The notes below the pieces were generated by a model. The model was not told where the DNA came from, did not search any database, and saw only the letters and a list, made by a program, of their open reading frames with translations. Below, piece by piece: positions 1 through 11,929 of a stretch of 64,000 nucleotides of DNA (position 1 is the first letter of the stretch; each line of letters starts with the position of its first letter). Source of the DNA: Dioscorea cayenensis subsp. rotundata (taxonomy: Eukaryota; Streptophyta; Magnoliopsida; Dioscoreales; Dioscoreaceae). Where the stretch lies: NCBI RefSeq assembly GCF_009730915.1, contig NC_052481.1, positions 19,588,386-19,652,385 of the forward strand. The letters run 5' to 3'. The position numbers and the translations under genes are program-made.

Positions 1-329
1 CATTTCTTAAACAGAAAACTTATTTTTTTAAAAAAACCTCATATTTTAAATAGAAACCTCATATTTTAAACAGAAACCTCATGTTTTAAATAGAAACTCA
101 TTGCACCCAAGGGCATTATAGTCAAACCCTATCACACTTGCCACAACTTCCCACACAAGGGACAATTTCGTCCAAAAAAAATCCAAATTAATTCTATCAA
201 TCACTGTTAGATGCTTGGGGGTTTAAAAAATTATTGTTTTCAAAAGGAAGGGTTTTTATGGATATTCAAATTTAGGCGGAGAATATGTGCATATTGCAAA
301 CTTTGGGGGGTGTTTTTAGCAATTTCCAC
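1..329. mobile_element. Terminal part of a Mutator-like element, cut by the window edge
   Basis: The stretch resembles the right end of the element at 30586-33436. Both contain the phrase GGGACAATTTCGTCC, then a GGGTTTTTATGG / GGGTATTTTTAGGG block, and both close with TTTTTAGCAATTTCCAC or TTTTTGGCAATATTG-type sequence ending in CAC. The run of 'cctcatattttaaa' units at 20-100 matches similar TTTAAA-rich units at 32640-32760 in the other copy. Only this end lies inside the window, so the target duplication cannot be checked. No coding sequence is seen. Confidence 0.6.
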
Positions 330-1067
330 TAAAACAAATTAAAAACAATATATACCTTCTTCTTCTCCATCCCTCTCATCTTCCCCACCATTCTCCTCCA
401 CATCGACGTCGGCTCCTTCATCCAGTGGTCTAGTGGCTCTCAGCTGTGAGCATCATCATCGCCACCGCGAACACCTTCACTGACATCACCTCCTTGTTTT
501 TCTTTGTGGCGGTGAGTGAGGAAGAACTTGCTAGAGATGGAGCATCAACTTAGATGATAGCGTGGTGAGCGAGGAGAGTGAGAACGTGGAGTGGCCATGA
601 GTGAGTTTGGAAGTGGTGTGTGCATGCCCATCAAGGATGGAACCAGAACTCGATTTTTTTTTCGGGGGACTGAAGCCTAAAGGCAAAACATAAAAAAATA
701 ATAAAAAATAAAAAATAATCCAACAAAATGATTATTTTAAATAAAGAATAATATGCTAATATAACAAACAATTAAATACATATATAAAAAAAACATAAAA
801 TATAATTTAAGATTGTGTTATCTATAGCAAATATATGAGTTTTTCAATAATTCAACTGATAAGAATACATTTCAAGTTTATATTTTTTAAAAAATATAGT
901 AAAAAAAATCTATCAATTTTTAAACTTACTAAAATTTTTATATAAATTTGATTTTTAAATTTGGAAATCATAATATTTTTTAAAATAAAAAAAATTGTAA
1001 AAAATAACACATGCATCAAAGAGGATTTGAACCTGGTGGGTCAAAATCACAACCTTTATAAATAACC

Positions 1068-1394
1068 GGCATAATACCCTAGTTGGTCCATCTACTTTTC
1101 TCTCTCTTTCCTTTTGGTCCCTATACTCAGAAATACTCCCGACTAGTCCCTCTACTTTTGAAAATGTGCCAACTTAGTTAAAAATGCTCCCAAGTAGTCC
1201 CTCTACTTTTAGAAATGTGCCCATTTAGTCCCTCTAAGTGGGCACATTTTTAAAAGTAGAGGGACTGGTTGGGAGCTTTTTCCTCTAAATGGGTACATTT
1301 TCAAAAGTAGAGGGACTAGTCGGGAGCATTTCTGAGTAGAGGGACCAAAAGGGAAGAGAGAGAAAAGTACAGGGACTATTTTGGTGATTATACC
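1068..1394. mobile_element. Hairpin (foldback) MITE
   Basis: The 327 bp element is one long inverted repeat centred near 1235. The left arm starts GGCATAATACCC and carries repeated AGTCCCTCTACTTTT units. The right arm is its reverse complement and ends in GATTATACC. The arms also share CTCTCTCTTTCC / GGGAAGAGAGAG next to GGTCCC. It has no coding capacity, and no clear target duplication was found. Confidence 0.6.
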
Positions 1395-2051
1395 ACCACT
1401 AACCACTCACGCACAAGTATGCTACTTGATTTTAGATGCCCAAATATTGTATTTGTCATTAATTTAAGTATAGAAAAATCAAAGGCAGTTAGGCCTTTTT
1501 CTAATCCTACTACCCTTCTCCCAAGAGTTGAAGAAAAGGCTACTGACTTGGCCTATGACAGATCATTCTATTCGCTGATAGTGGGGGATCAACCAAAAAT
1601 AGAAAAAAGAATGCAGCCCGGCAAAGGAGATGTGAAATCGAACCTCCATTAATTCACTTTTCTTTTTCTTACTCTCATTCTCTTCCCGCCTCTCCCTTGG
1701 CCCTGTTAGAGTAGTTGTATGATCGCGCGGCATGCGTCTCAAACGGTATAAGCTTTCTTTCCCAGTCTGTATCTTCCATTCTTCGATCGGACTCCAAACA
1801 ACTCCAATAAACTTATGTAACATAAAAAATAGTCTCCCCGGTGCCCAAGGGACTTCAGCCCTTACTATGCATGCATGGCATTGCCAATAAGTGGTGCGTA
1901 CAGTGGGTACTGTGAAAAAAAGGAAACAAAATTAGAGAGAAAGAGAGAGAGAGAATATTGAAGGTTCATGTTCAGACATGCAGAAAGAAAGAGAAGCTAG
2001 ACTTTATCTTCAGAAATGAAGAAAAAAAGCTAAACTATGCATACATGAAGC

Positions 2052-2086
<35 letters not shown>

Positions 2087-2299
2087 ATGTATATGTTTCA
2101 TATTTAGAAATGCAGAAACAGAGATGCGGAGCACGCAGATATGAAGCAAGTGTAGATAGAGAGGAAAATAGAGCAGAGATTTAGTTTCAGACATAATGAA
2201 AGGAAGACAAATAAACAAGTATGCATACATGTGTATATATATAAAAACGAGAAAGCAAAAAAGCTTCATTTTCGGACATGTAGAAACAGATCGAGACAA

Positions 2300-2301
<2 letters not shown>

Positions 2302-2357
<56 letters not shown>
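2302..2357. repeat. (TA)n microsatellite
   Basis: An uninterrupted TA run of about 56 bp. A second, shorter TA run lies at 2052-2078. Long Ile-Tyr open frames across it are translation artefacts. Confidence 0.95.
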
Positions 2358-2359
<2 letters not shown>

Positions 2360-2541
2360 GTATATGTGAAACAAGAGTAGAGAGAGAGAGGGAGAGAGAG
2401 ATAGAAGAGAGAGCACGATGATGATGCTCGCCACTTGGAGCCACCAAACCACCAGATGAAGGAGCCGGCGTCAATGTGGAGGAGCATGGTGGGGGAGAGG
2501 AGAGGGATGGAGGAGAAGAAGGTATATATTGTTTTTAATTT

Positions 2542-3140
2542 TTTTATTATTATTAATTAATAAAATAAGCCACATCAGCCATAATTGACAGACAAACTAA
2601 CTATGTTTTAGGGTAAAGGACCAAAGATTTCTCAATTTGTATAATAGAGGTACTCTCAATGGCAAAATTAGAATTGAGGGACGAGATGGGCACATGAACC
2701 TACTTACAGGACCAAATAGGGATTTTATTATTATTAATTTAATTAGTATAATTAGGTATTATAAATAAACATTTTGATGTATTGTATTATTTTTTTATAT
2801 AAAAAAATGGAACTATTATATTTCAAAATAATTTAGATATTATTATTTATTTTAATGATTATAATTAAATATTTATACTAAATATTTCATGAGTATTATT
2901 ATTATTATTATTAAAATTGGGAGAAAAAAAAGTAGATATGTCAAATCACTCCCATAAAGATTCTATTCACATTTCTATACATATCCAAACAGTGTTAACC
3001 TCAAGATTTGTGTTTATTCTCATTCTTTAATAATTATCGTCCCAATCTAAACGCACACTAATATCTCGATTTAGGATCAATATATATACCATACATTCAA
3101 ATCTATTGATTATACAAACCACACCATCCAACCAATCAAA
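2542..3140. other. AT-rich intergenic stretch
   Basis: Contains TTA/TAT-rich sequence and no supported gene or transposon end. It leads into the promoter of the B3 gene. Confidence 0.5.
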
Positions 3141-3146
3141 GCCTCC

Positions 3147-3152
3147 CACGTG
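3147..3152. promoter_or_regulatory. G-box / ABRE-like site upstream of the B3 gene
   Basis: CACGTG lies inside CCCACGTGTC, about 500 bp upstream of the chosen start codon. The core ACGTGTC matches ABA-response elements, which would suit a seed-maturation regulator. A TATA-like CATAAATAC follows at about 3207. The function is inferred from motif and position only. Confidence 0.4.
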
Positions 3153-3655
3153 TCACCAAGTTAGTGCGCCCGCTATCACAGCCACCAATCCCACCATCCC
3201 CTTACCATAAATACCCGCGAGGAATCCCAAAACACCTCACTCAGTCATTCCTCCCTAAAAACCTCAAACACCAAACACCAAACACCAATCACTGTCCAAT
3301 AAAAAACCGCCACGTACTCCAACAAGCATACACAAACCGAGAACGTTTCATTTTCCTCCTGCCTTCTTCTCTGCTTCATCTTCCTTATTCCCTAACAATC
3401 TTCCTCCATTTTCCTCTTCATTTTCTTCTCCAGATCTCCATTCCATTAATACTACTGCCGACAGATAAAAAGGAACGGAAGGAGTATATCTTTTGTAAGA
3501 TGCTTCTAAACCTACTCCAATCTCTTCCATATCTATATTTTTAAAGAATTAAATTCTCACCTCATCTTGCACCATTGCAAAATTGCACCTATGTGTTTCA
3601 ATGTGTTTCTAGTGTTGTTTTCACTTCACTAAGGTTTCATGATCTTTTACTAGTG

Positions 3656-5475
3656 ATGTGGGGTGGCTTTCAATCCAAGGGCAGCTCTGCTGGTCATCGT
3701 TCAGAGACCGATAACTGGTTTTCAATGCCGAAGAGCATGAATCAAGGGATAGTTTCTTCTGCCTTTTGTTTGCAAGGAGTAAATGGAATGTCTTGTAATG
3801 GTTTGGATTTCTCTTCTGGTAATTGAATATATATATATATAGTAATTTTTTATAGCTTTAATTAAGACAAGAGATCCATAATTGTGAACTGAAAATTCAT
3901 TGGTGTGTTTAGGTTGCTCAATGTTGTCAAGTTGTTGCAATGTTGATAATCAGATTTCCTCAAATGTTTCTCATGCTAAAACTGAATCAAGATTTGAAAG
4001 TAATGAGTAATTCATATGATATTGAGTATACCGCAAGTTGTGCTTCAAATTTAGATGTTTTCGGCAATCCTTCTTCCCTTCTTGCTCTTCCGTCACAACT
4101 TGAGGCCATGCATCCTCATTTGAGCAACAACTTGTATTCTAGCTCAGGTAGAATTTCTCTCAAAAAAATTTAAGGGCTGGTGTTTAATTCATTGATTAAG
4201 GTTTCATTTTTTGCACCATGTTGTAGTGCATTCTGCTTCGCAATCCACCCTATTGCCATTGTACACCAGAAGCTCATGTATGAATGTTTTCAATATTGAT
4301 CAGTTAAGCGTCACACAAATCCAAAGTGATCAGGTGAATGAATGTTCTTAGATTTTTGCTACTACATTACATCATCAACAATTGTTCTTTTTTTTTAAAC
4401 TGATGAGTTTGATCTTTGTTTATATATAGGATCAAATGGAGAGCATAATTAATCATAACCCACTTCAATCACAAGCCCTTGATGTATCAATTGCCCCTAA
4501 AAATTCTCTGGAACCAATTGTTTGCTCTTCAGTTGAAGGGTCTGATTATGTAAGTGTTCTTGTTTCCTATGTTTTACAAATATATCTAATGTAATCGATC
4601 TGTTAATACATTTAAGGGTGAAGGGAACAACCATAGTCTTATAAGAATTCTACAAAAAGAGTTGACAAACAGTGATGTGAGCAATGTCGGAAGAATTGTT
4701 CTTCCAAAGGTAAATGTAATGCATCATTCATTTGACACTGAATTTTCATTTGCAACCTTTTTTTTTTGTATTTTATATTTAAATTATGCAGAAAGAAGCC
4801 GAAGCTAATTTACCTCAATTAGGCGAAAAGGCAGTCATGGTTCTTCATATGAAGGACTTCGTATTCCCACATACATGGAGTTTTAAGTACAGGTATATGC
4901 TGAGTTTTTTTTGGATATTCATCAAAGATGAAGCTCTGCTAATTCTTCTGATTATAGGTACTGGCCAAACAACAAAAGCAGAATGTATGTTTTGGAAACT
5001 ACAGGCATGTATCAATGACATATTTGTAGTCTGAAAATACAATGCCTTGTTCTTGAATAACGTTTTTTTTTTCTGCAGGTGATTTTGTTCGAGCTCATGG
5101 GCTTCGCACCGGAGACTTCTTTGTTATCTACAAAAACATAGAAACCGGAAATTATGTGAGTACTCTTACTGATACATACATACATTAATATATGCATGCA
5201 TATTGATAACAATGATTAGAGACATGTCCAATTTCTAATTGCAAATGCACATTGTTTTGCAGCTTGTGATGGGAGAAAAAGAGCTTCCAATACCAAGACA
5301 TATAAATGAAGTTCTCATCAACTTAAATTGTCAGAAAGACAATAATGGAGAATACAGTAAAAATGGAGAAGATAAAAGAAGTGGCAAACAACAGCGAAAC
5401 GAAGAAAAATGTGCAAATTTGGACTGCAAAACTGATTTATTAATCACCAAAGTCAGAAGAGGAGGCATTTTTTAA
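3656..5475 (+). CDS. B3-domain transcription factor, LAFL type (FUS3/LEC2-like)
   Basis: Nine exons can be read: 3656-3818, 3913-4147, 4227-4333, 4430-4549, 4617-4709, 4792-4892, 4958-5004, 5079-5155 and 5263-5475. The predicted protein is about 384 residues. A B3 DNA-binding domain covers roughly residues 219-318 with hallmark segments NVGRIVLPKKEAEANLP, WSFKYRYWPNNKSRMYVLE, TGDFVRAHGL and GDFFVIY. These match the LAFL seed-development regulators (ABI3, FUS3, LEC2), whose B3 domain binds RY elements. The WSFKYRYWPNN and AHGL wording is nearest FUS3/LEC2. The N-terminal 210 residues are Ser/Asn-rich and low in recognisable domains. Two oddities: the intron at 5005-5078 starts with GC, and exon 2 changes frame near 3990-4005, leaving the sum of the exons one base too long (1,156). 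The start at 3656 (MWGGFQ) is my choice; in-frame sequence continues upstream to 3575. Confidence 0.82.
5005..5078 (+). other. GC-AG intron in the B3 gene
   Basis: The exon ends ACTACAG and the intron begins GCATGT, ending TTCTGCAG. Only this junction keeps the conserved ETTGDFVRAHG reading. Splicing at the next GT, three bases on, gives an immediate stop. GC donors are a known minor class. Confidence 0.75.
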
Positions 5476-6129
5476 TCTTATAGATAAGTTTGGAGGAAGT
5501 TCAGCTTCATCATCTTCAATACATTTTGCCTGTTCTCCTTGAAGCTTTTCTCTATCGCTAAAGTGGCAATGAAATTAGCTTGTTTTCTTACTTTACCTTT
5601 TAGATGCATTAATGTTTTCCTTTTTAATTTTATGAAGTTCTAAAAACAAAGAATTGTTATCTGGCATACATTAGAAGAGAGAAAAAAAAAAAATCTTCTT
5701 AACTTTGTTGCCATTCAGGTTAATGTTGTTGAGCTACAATGCTTATGATTCTACATTGAAATTTTGGTGAGCCACTGTAATTTCGCTTGATATTTTTGTG
5801 TAGTAGATGATGGTGTTGAAGTAATTTATAAATCTGTCATTTATCCAATTTTTTAAAAATTATAATTCATATTTATTAATTAAATAAATTTTAATAATTC
5901 AATAGGAGATGTAAACAAGAATCAATAAATTATTGGTCATCAAGAGCTCCCCTTTAAAATCCCAAAACAAAGATAAATGGTAACAAATCATGCCAAGAAA
6001 GCATTTTAGAAATTTTATGGGATTTATGTGCAAAAAAATCCCCTCCGACTTCGAGGTGTATTTTCAAAAAACACCCTGATAAAAACATAAAATTCAAAGT
6101 CAACAAGACGGCTTTCTCGTCTCTCACGC
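5476..6129. other. 3' region of the B3 gene and spacer to NRPB12
   Basis: AT-rich sequence with no further gene signal. It presumably holds the 3' UTR of the B3 gene. Confidence 0.5.
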
Positions 6130-6196
6130 TATAAATAACCAAGAATTAAAACCCTAGCTCAAGCAAGAGCGGGAGGAGCAGCGCAAGGAAACCCTA
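6130..6196 (+). promoter_or_regulatory. NRPB12 core promoter: TATA box and two telo-boxes
   Basis: TATAAATA is at 6130-6137. AAACCCTA telo-box motifs are at 6149-6156 and 6189-6196, just after the expected transcription start. Telo-boxes are typical of plant genes for ribosomal and transcription machinery. The 5' leader may contain an intron, because a CAGAG|GTATGG donor-like site lies at about 6220. Confidence 0.6.
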
Positions 6197-6344
6197 GCCC
6201 GGTCTTCGTTTTCCTCAGAGGTATGGTGGAAATCGAAACTTATAGTCTGTGTGATTGGATCCTATGCTTGGTGATGTCTATAGAAAACACTAATTTGTGG
6301 ATTTCTTGTGATTTTGGGAACCCTAGATTTTGGTTTTTTGAGTC

Positions 6345-8103
6345 ATGGATCCGCAGCCAGAGCCAACAAGTTACATTTGTGGAGGTTTGATCCTTTCTAT
6401 TGTTTGATGGATTGGAGAAACCCTAGTGATTTTAGCTAATATTTCAAATTTGTTTGATGGTTTTTGACTTGTTGATTGTTAGATTGCGGGGCTGAGAACA
6501 CGCTGAAGCCGGGCGATGTGATCCAGTGCAGGGAGTGCGGGTATCGTATTCTCTACAAGAAGCGCACACGCAGAGGTGTCTTGAATTTTTTTTTCAAGCC
6601 TTTTCTTGCATTGTTTGTTATGTTTTCGTGATTCTTTGGTTTTCTTCTAATTTTGGATGTGGTTTCTTTGGTATGTTGTTTCGTCCTGTGATCTTCTTTA
6701 GTTTTAGGTTGCAGTCTTCTGCAGATCAAAGATTGAATCTTTTCTAGCTGTTGTTTTAGGGTTTGGTTGGATTGAGCCACAAATTATCGGGAAAGAAAAG
6801 AAAGGGAAAAAGAAGAATTTAATTTGATGGAACAGAGAGAAAACTATTGTGGAAGATGTTGTTTTATTGATTTTATATCATCTATTCAACCATGCAGAAG
6901 AAAACACTTTTAGTTCATGCTGTTTTATGAGGGTTTTTTTTATTGAATGAAAAATATTGGAAAAAAAGAAATTAAAATTGATTGAACAGAGGAAAGAAAC
7001 TGTTACTAAAAATGTTTTCTTTGGTTTTTTTCATTGATCCTATTTTCTTTTCAACTGTACAGGTGAAAATATTCCCCTTCATGATTTTTGTATTTTTGTT
7101 TGCATTCTACCCCAAATTCACACATAGCATTCTAGCTGTTGCACTTGTGGGCTTTGGGGATTTTATTTAATTTCTTAGTTTTTTCTCTTAAATAGATAGC
7201 CTTTCGGGGTTTTCAAAATTCCAGCTTCTTTGCTTTTTATGTTGTACTGGCATAACCATTATCTTGTACATATGTTCAAATATTATGATCGTATAGATTT
7301 ACAAATGTCAGTATACTTTAAGTTCTGAAGTGCTTGAGTTTATTTTACATGGCTTTTAGTATTGATTTCTGTGTAAGAAGATTCAATTAGATGATGATTT
7401 GCAATTTTTCATGGGCTATAGTTTCAGCGATCCTCCTGTCCAGCTACTACAACCATTTCTAAACCTCAACATATTTGGGGCATGCAATAGTTCAACTGTA
7501 TATTGGTAGTCCAACCTACAAAGAGGCTGCGGGTTTCTTTTCCCATTTTAGTAAATTAGTACACAACCTCAAATAGCCTGATACTTATAATGTAAACTTT
7601 CTTGTGATAGTGTAATACACCTGAAAAAAGCATTATGATGCAAGGCAAGACAAAGGCATTCATTGCAAAACATTAGAGTTATGATTATGTAGTTTTTTAA
7701 ATGCTTCCATGCTTGAGGAAAACTGAGGTTATTCTTCCACTAAATATTGTTAGACTTGCTATTGCCCTAATCATTTGCATCCTAGGTTTAATAGAAGTAG
7801 GATCATGTAGTCATATTCTACAATTAGCAAGAGTCCTTGCTTGTTGACCAGTTGCCCTAGGTTGACCGGTAGGTAGTGGTGTGGGTTGTTGACCTTTTGT
7901 TCTGTTAAATACAAAACTTAATTAGGTAAGTCAACGGCTACATGAAAAAAGAAATGTGTTCTTTTTTTCTTCTTAATTTAGCCATTTGGATGTAGTGCTT
8001 CTGAATTGATTTTCATTCTCTTGTTTCTTTTTATAACTGAACATAAGTTTTCCTTGTTATTATCTGTGTGTTTTTTGCAGTTGTTCAATACGAAGCTCGT
8101 TGA
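6345..8103 (+). CDS. NRPB12: RNA polymerases I/II/III common subunit RPABC4 (Rpb12)
   Basis: Three exons (6345-6384, 6483-6575, 8081-8103) encode a complete 51-residue protein, the family's normal length. The zinc site is Cys12-x2-Cys15 and Cys29-x2-Cys32, followed by [19 protein letters not shown], the conserved tail of the smallest shared subunit of nuclear RNA polymerases. All splice phases close and the sites are GT-AG. The second intron is about 1.5 kb. It includes a cluster of TTGACC motifs at 7840-7895 of unknown relevance. A degenerate second copy of the 3' part lies at 13480-16180. Confidence 0.97.
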
Positions 8104-8545
8104 GTGACTTTAGAATGCTGGACCTGGTTGAAGATAAAGTCTGAGAAATATGAGTTTTGTGACTATTATACTATGAAGTCTTTTTGTTTCTCTTGCCAAG
8201 TACAGGCAGAACTTGTGGATGTATGGCTGTTGGTATTCTGGATTAGCAATGAACAAACTAGTACTGTTGGGTTTTACTTGAGGTTATAGTATCTGTGGAT
8301 ATATTTTGTTTGGGAACTGAACTGTTAATTTTTTAAGTTTTTAAAACCTTTTTACAAGTTTTTAATATATGAAGTGTGCAGCTTAAAGAGAAGATAGCAA
8401 ATTGCCAAATTATTTAGAGAATATAAATGAATGTGAATTATACATTAATATGTATGTGTGTGCATACAAAGATCAACTGAGAAACAATATCCAAAACAAG
8501 GATTAGCAGAAACAACACTGAAATCAGAGAAACTGAGGAAAAAAA

Positions 8546-8680
8546 ACTATTTATGAACTCAAAGCAGAGAAGCAGAGGGAAAAAAACCCAACTATTTATG
8601 AGTTCAAAGCAGAGAAAGAGTGAGGAAAAAGACATACTATTTATGCACTCAAATGAGAGATAAAGTACAGAGGGAAAAAA
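8546..8680. repeat. 45 bp minisatellite, three units
   Basis: ACTATTTATG begins units at 8546, 8591 and 8636, followed by CAAAGCAGAG-like sequence, with GAGGGAAAAAA between. The period is 45 bp. It lies in the 3' flank of NRPB12. Confidence 0.8.
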
Positions 8681-8763
8681 TTTACAAATGCCTTCCATCT
8701 GCTAACAAATGGTAACTTGAAGCTGCTACTCATGCAGATAATAATGCAACATATCAGACAAAG

Positions 8764-11340
8764 GTTTTTTTTTTTCTTTGAAAAAATAGATAAACCACAT
8801 GTGCATTATACTGAAAAAAAAGTCCAAACAATATTCACTAAAAGTGGAGCCAAAACAAAGTACAAGAAAACATGAAAATAAACTACAAAATAACTAGGCC
8901 CCTAACACACACAAAGGTTAGGGTTGAAACAAATACTAACTACTCAGCTTTGTCTTTTTCGTAGAATCCTTGTTGGTCACCCATGAAGTCCAAACTGCGT
9001 TTAGCAGACGCAGCTGAATCCTCCAATCTGGGCTTCTTTTTGTCTGGTACTGCATTCAACCAAATTAGAAACATATGAATACATTTGCATAGGACAGAGT
9101 TACATGCAGAGTATGTATCCCTAAAAATGCATGTATTTCTTTCTAGCCAAATTTTTCACATTAAAGCACGGATAATGAGGTCCCCCATATCTCTCACATG
9201 AGAAGAGAGTTTGGGCCTCCACGATCCCCAAAGAGCATGAACCGACTGTGGTGGTGACGGAAATTGAAAAATTGGAATGAGAAAATTCTAGATAATTGTG
9301 GCAAATGGGTAAGATAAGAATAAGTGATCATCAGTTTCAATGCATGCATTACACATTACACATGTCGCAGTGGGGAGTCTGTTACATCCTCGTGCTGCAA
9401 GCTTATCTAGTGTAAGGATACTATTGTCCCAAGCTAGCCAACTAAACACACATTTTCTTTGGACAAGGGCTCTTCCAAATCAAATTGGTGGTCTTATACA
9501 TAACGTCCCCCTGGTCTAAGAAAAACTGTAGAACAATTTGACTATGTATCTTCCATTTACCGTGAGACTCCACTTTTTGCTATCTCTCAAACCATGTGTG
9601 TCTGGGGGACACTGCTACTTAAGAGACCAATTGTATAGTGAAGCCCAGCTACGAACCAAGGAGATTGTAACAGATGAGTCATATTTTTAATTGTATCAAA
9701 GGGACGATTGGAGAGGGAGAATTGCTCTGGCTAAAGGTATATTGGCAAACGATTCTCCACACATTTATCAAACCAAAAAAGAGTGGAATCCCCATTGTGC
9801 ACAATTAGAGAAATATAATTTCTAAAGGCATGAAGACATTGTAAAAAGCTATTCCAGATAAACGACTTTCTTTGTGGGGGTGATTATCGAGGTTCCAATG
9901 TGGGGAATTTTGAAAATAATTGTAAAGAATTATCCCAGTCCTGCCTACGAGGTCTTTTGCCAAAGATGGGTCACACCGAGGTAAAAAAACCGGGAGAGTA
10001 CCCCTTATATAGTTGAGTGTCCTTGCTAGATGATCATCAAGTAATTGAATACCTGTGGAGTCAAATAAACATGTTTTATAGAAGTTGACCTCCAGCCCAG
10101 ACATGCCTTGAGATAGCAACAAAATGAGTTTGATGATTCTCAAGTCCTCGACACCACTTACTGTCACAATTAGCATGTCATATGCGTATTGCAAATTGCA
10201 CATTTTGCGCCAATTACCGATAGGTACACCATACAAAATCCCTGACTTCAAAGCATGATTGAACATAAGACTTATGACGTTAATAACTAGGGCAAAGAGA
10301 AGGGGTGATAACGGATCTTCCTGACTCAGCCCACGAAGGTACCTTACATACCCATTATGTTCTCCATTTATAATAAAGTTAGCTTTTGAGGACAGAAGAA
10401 TTGCTTTGACCCACCCAATCCATTTTCACCCAAGTTCCACTAAGAATTCCCAATTTACCATGTCAAAAGCTTTAGCAAAGTCAACTTTAACTATATGGCC
10501 CTTTGATGCGTCACTTTTGTAGCCTAAAGGTGAGCTCCTCCGCCGCCATGATGTTGTCAAGAATGCATCTTCCTTTTAATGAAAGTGGATTGAGAACAAT
10601 CAATGATGGAGTTGATGATCTTGCTCAGTCTAGTTGCCAAAATTTTGGAGAAGATTTTTTTAAGAACATAATTTATAAGAATGATCAGCTTAAAATCACT
10701 TGGACTTTCCGGTTTATCAAGTTTATGGGATTAGCGTATTGCTCACCCAATTGATTCTTTCCAGGTTATCGTAAAACCCAGCACAAAGATTGAGAATATT
10801 GCTTTCTACGATGGACCAATATTTTTGGAAGAAAGAAATCGGGAATCCATCTGGTCCAGGCGCTTTGTTTGCCCCTAGATCGAAGGTGGCTAGTTTGATC
10901 TCTTCTCTTGAGAATGGAATTTCTAGGGGTGTGAGGTCTACCCTCTGTTTTCCTCTTAAAAGGGTGTTCCAAGAGAATTTGAAATGGAACCCCTCGCTTG
11001 TTCCAAAATAGGATCGAAAATTATTAGCAAAGGTTCGTCCTAACACCTCTGTTCCTTCTACCAAACTGTTATTAACTAGTAGTCATGGGATGTAATTCCT
11101 GTTGAGCTTTCCATTTGCAAAAGCATGGAAGAATTTAGTGTTTTCATCTCCTTATTTGACCCATTTGACTCTAGATCTTTGATGCCAGTATATCTCCTCT
11201 TGCTTGAGCAGGGTGTCAGGAGAAGTATGCAACTCATTTTCTCTTCGTTTCTCCTCAAGAGTTAGACTCTTGAACTCTTTTGTGAGATCATAACCTTCTA
11301 GTTCATGTTCCTGAACTCCTGAACTCTAGATCTTTGACTA
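8764..11340 (-). mobile_element. 5'-truncated LINE retrotransposon, degenerate
   Basis: On the minus strand the remnant runs from an endonuclease-linker segment (11258-11076) through a pre-RT block with NKAPGPDGFPISFFQKYW (11064-10723) and reverse transcriptase (about 10500-9805) to a zf-RVT zinc-binding region near 9500-9200. It ends in a T-run at 8766-8778, the expected poly(A) tail on the opposite strand. The catalytic YADD box reads YAYD (in LQYAYDMLIV), so the enzyme would be dead even without the frame breaks. The apurinic endonuclease N-terminus is missing. Confidence 0.85.
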
Positions 11341-11929
11341 AGGTTTTTTAATAAGAAAACCACATGACAAAAAGATAGAAAATAACATAGTTCCATTTCC
11401 TCTCTGAATGCAATTATTAAGCTACGAACAACCAGAAAATTAAGTAGAAATCAGTAGCCAGAACTCCAGCAAGGTTGCCGGCCTACTCCTTCCTCAAACG
11501 AGTCAGGCCTCAACTTCTTTCTACTTTTTTGATATCCCTTCTCTTTCCTTGCCTCCCCCTTTTATCCTGCGCCAATCCGTGAAGACGAAGTCCTTCCAAC
11601 GAGGATCATGTTCTCTCTCTCTCTCTCTCTCTGATCTTCTATGTTGATTCTTCAACTGTCTCTTGTTCCCACCGTTCGCGTGTTGTCCTTTGACCTGCTC
11701 CACTATCACCCCTACAGATTGTCTCACACCTTTCAAGTGTGATACGCCAATGTGGACATCTTTTTGTTTTTCCCTTGCTCCCATCGAATTGTCTGCAATG
11801 CATCCACTATCCTGTAGTCTAGTTTGAACTCAATAAGGATATATAACATTTACCCTATCTTCGAGGGAGACCTTGTCCTCAAGGTCCAAGTGAGGATACT
11901 AGGTTTTGAGAAGATCCACATCCTCCCAA
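11341..11929. other. Non-coding sequence next to the gypsy fragment
   Basis: Includes a CT-rich run (11612-11632) and a CTTCGAGGGAGACCTTGTCC stretch just before the gypsy coding part. It is probably the 3' spacer or LTR side of that element, but I see no paired LTR. Confidence 0.4.

Larger units (their letters stand above)
336..2541. repeat. Region bounded by ~135 bp inverted repeats
   Basis: Positions 336-470 and 2407-2541 are inverted copies of one another. Both contain AAATTAAAAACAATATATAC next to CTTCTTC, then a CTCCATCCCTCTC block and a GGCTCCTTCATC block. Between them lie AT-rich sequence, a hairpin MITE, GA-rich sequence with repeated 'cagacatgcagaaa'-like units and two (TA)n tracts. 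This looks like an inverted-repeat transposon or two oppositely placed copies of one repeat. No transposase reading frame is visible and I could not confirm a target duplication. Confidence 0.5.

Noticed and set aside
2051..2487. Three overlapping minus-strand frames of 73-133 codons rich in Ile-Tyr
   Set aside because: They are translations of (TA)n microsatellites within a repeat and have no coding signature.
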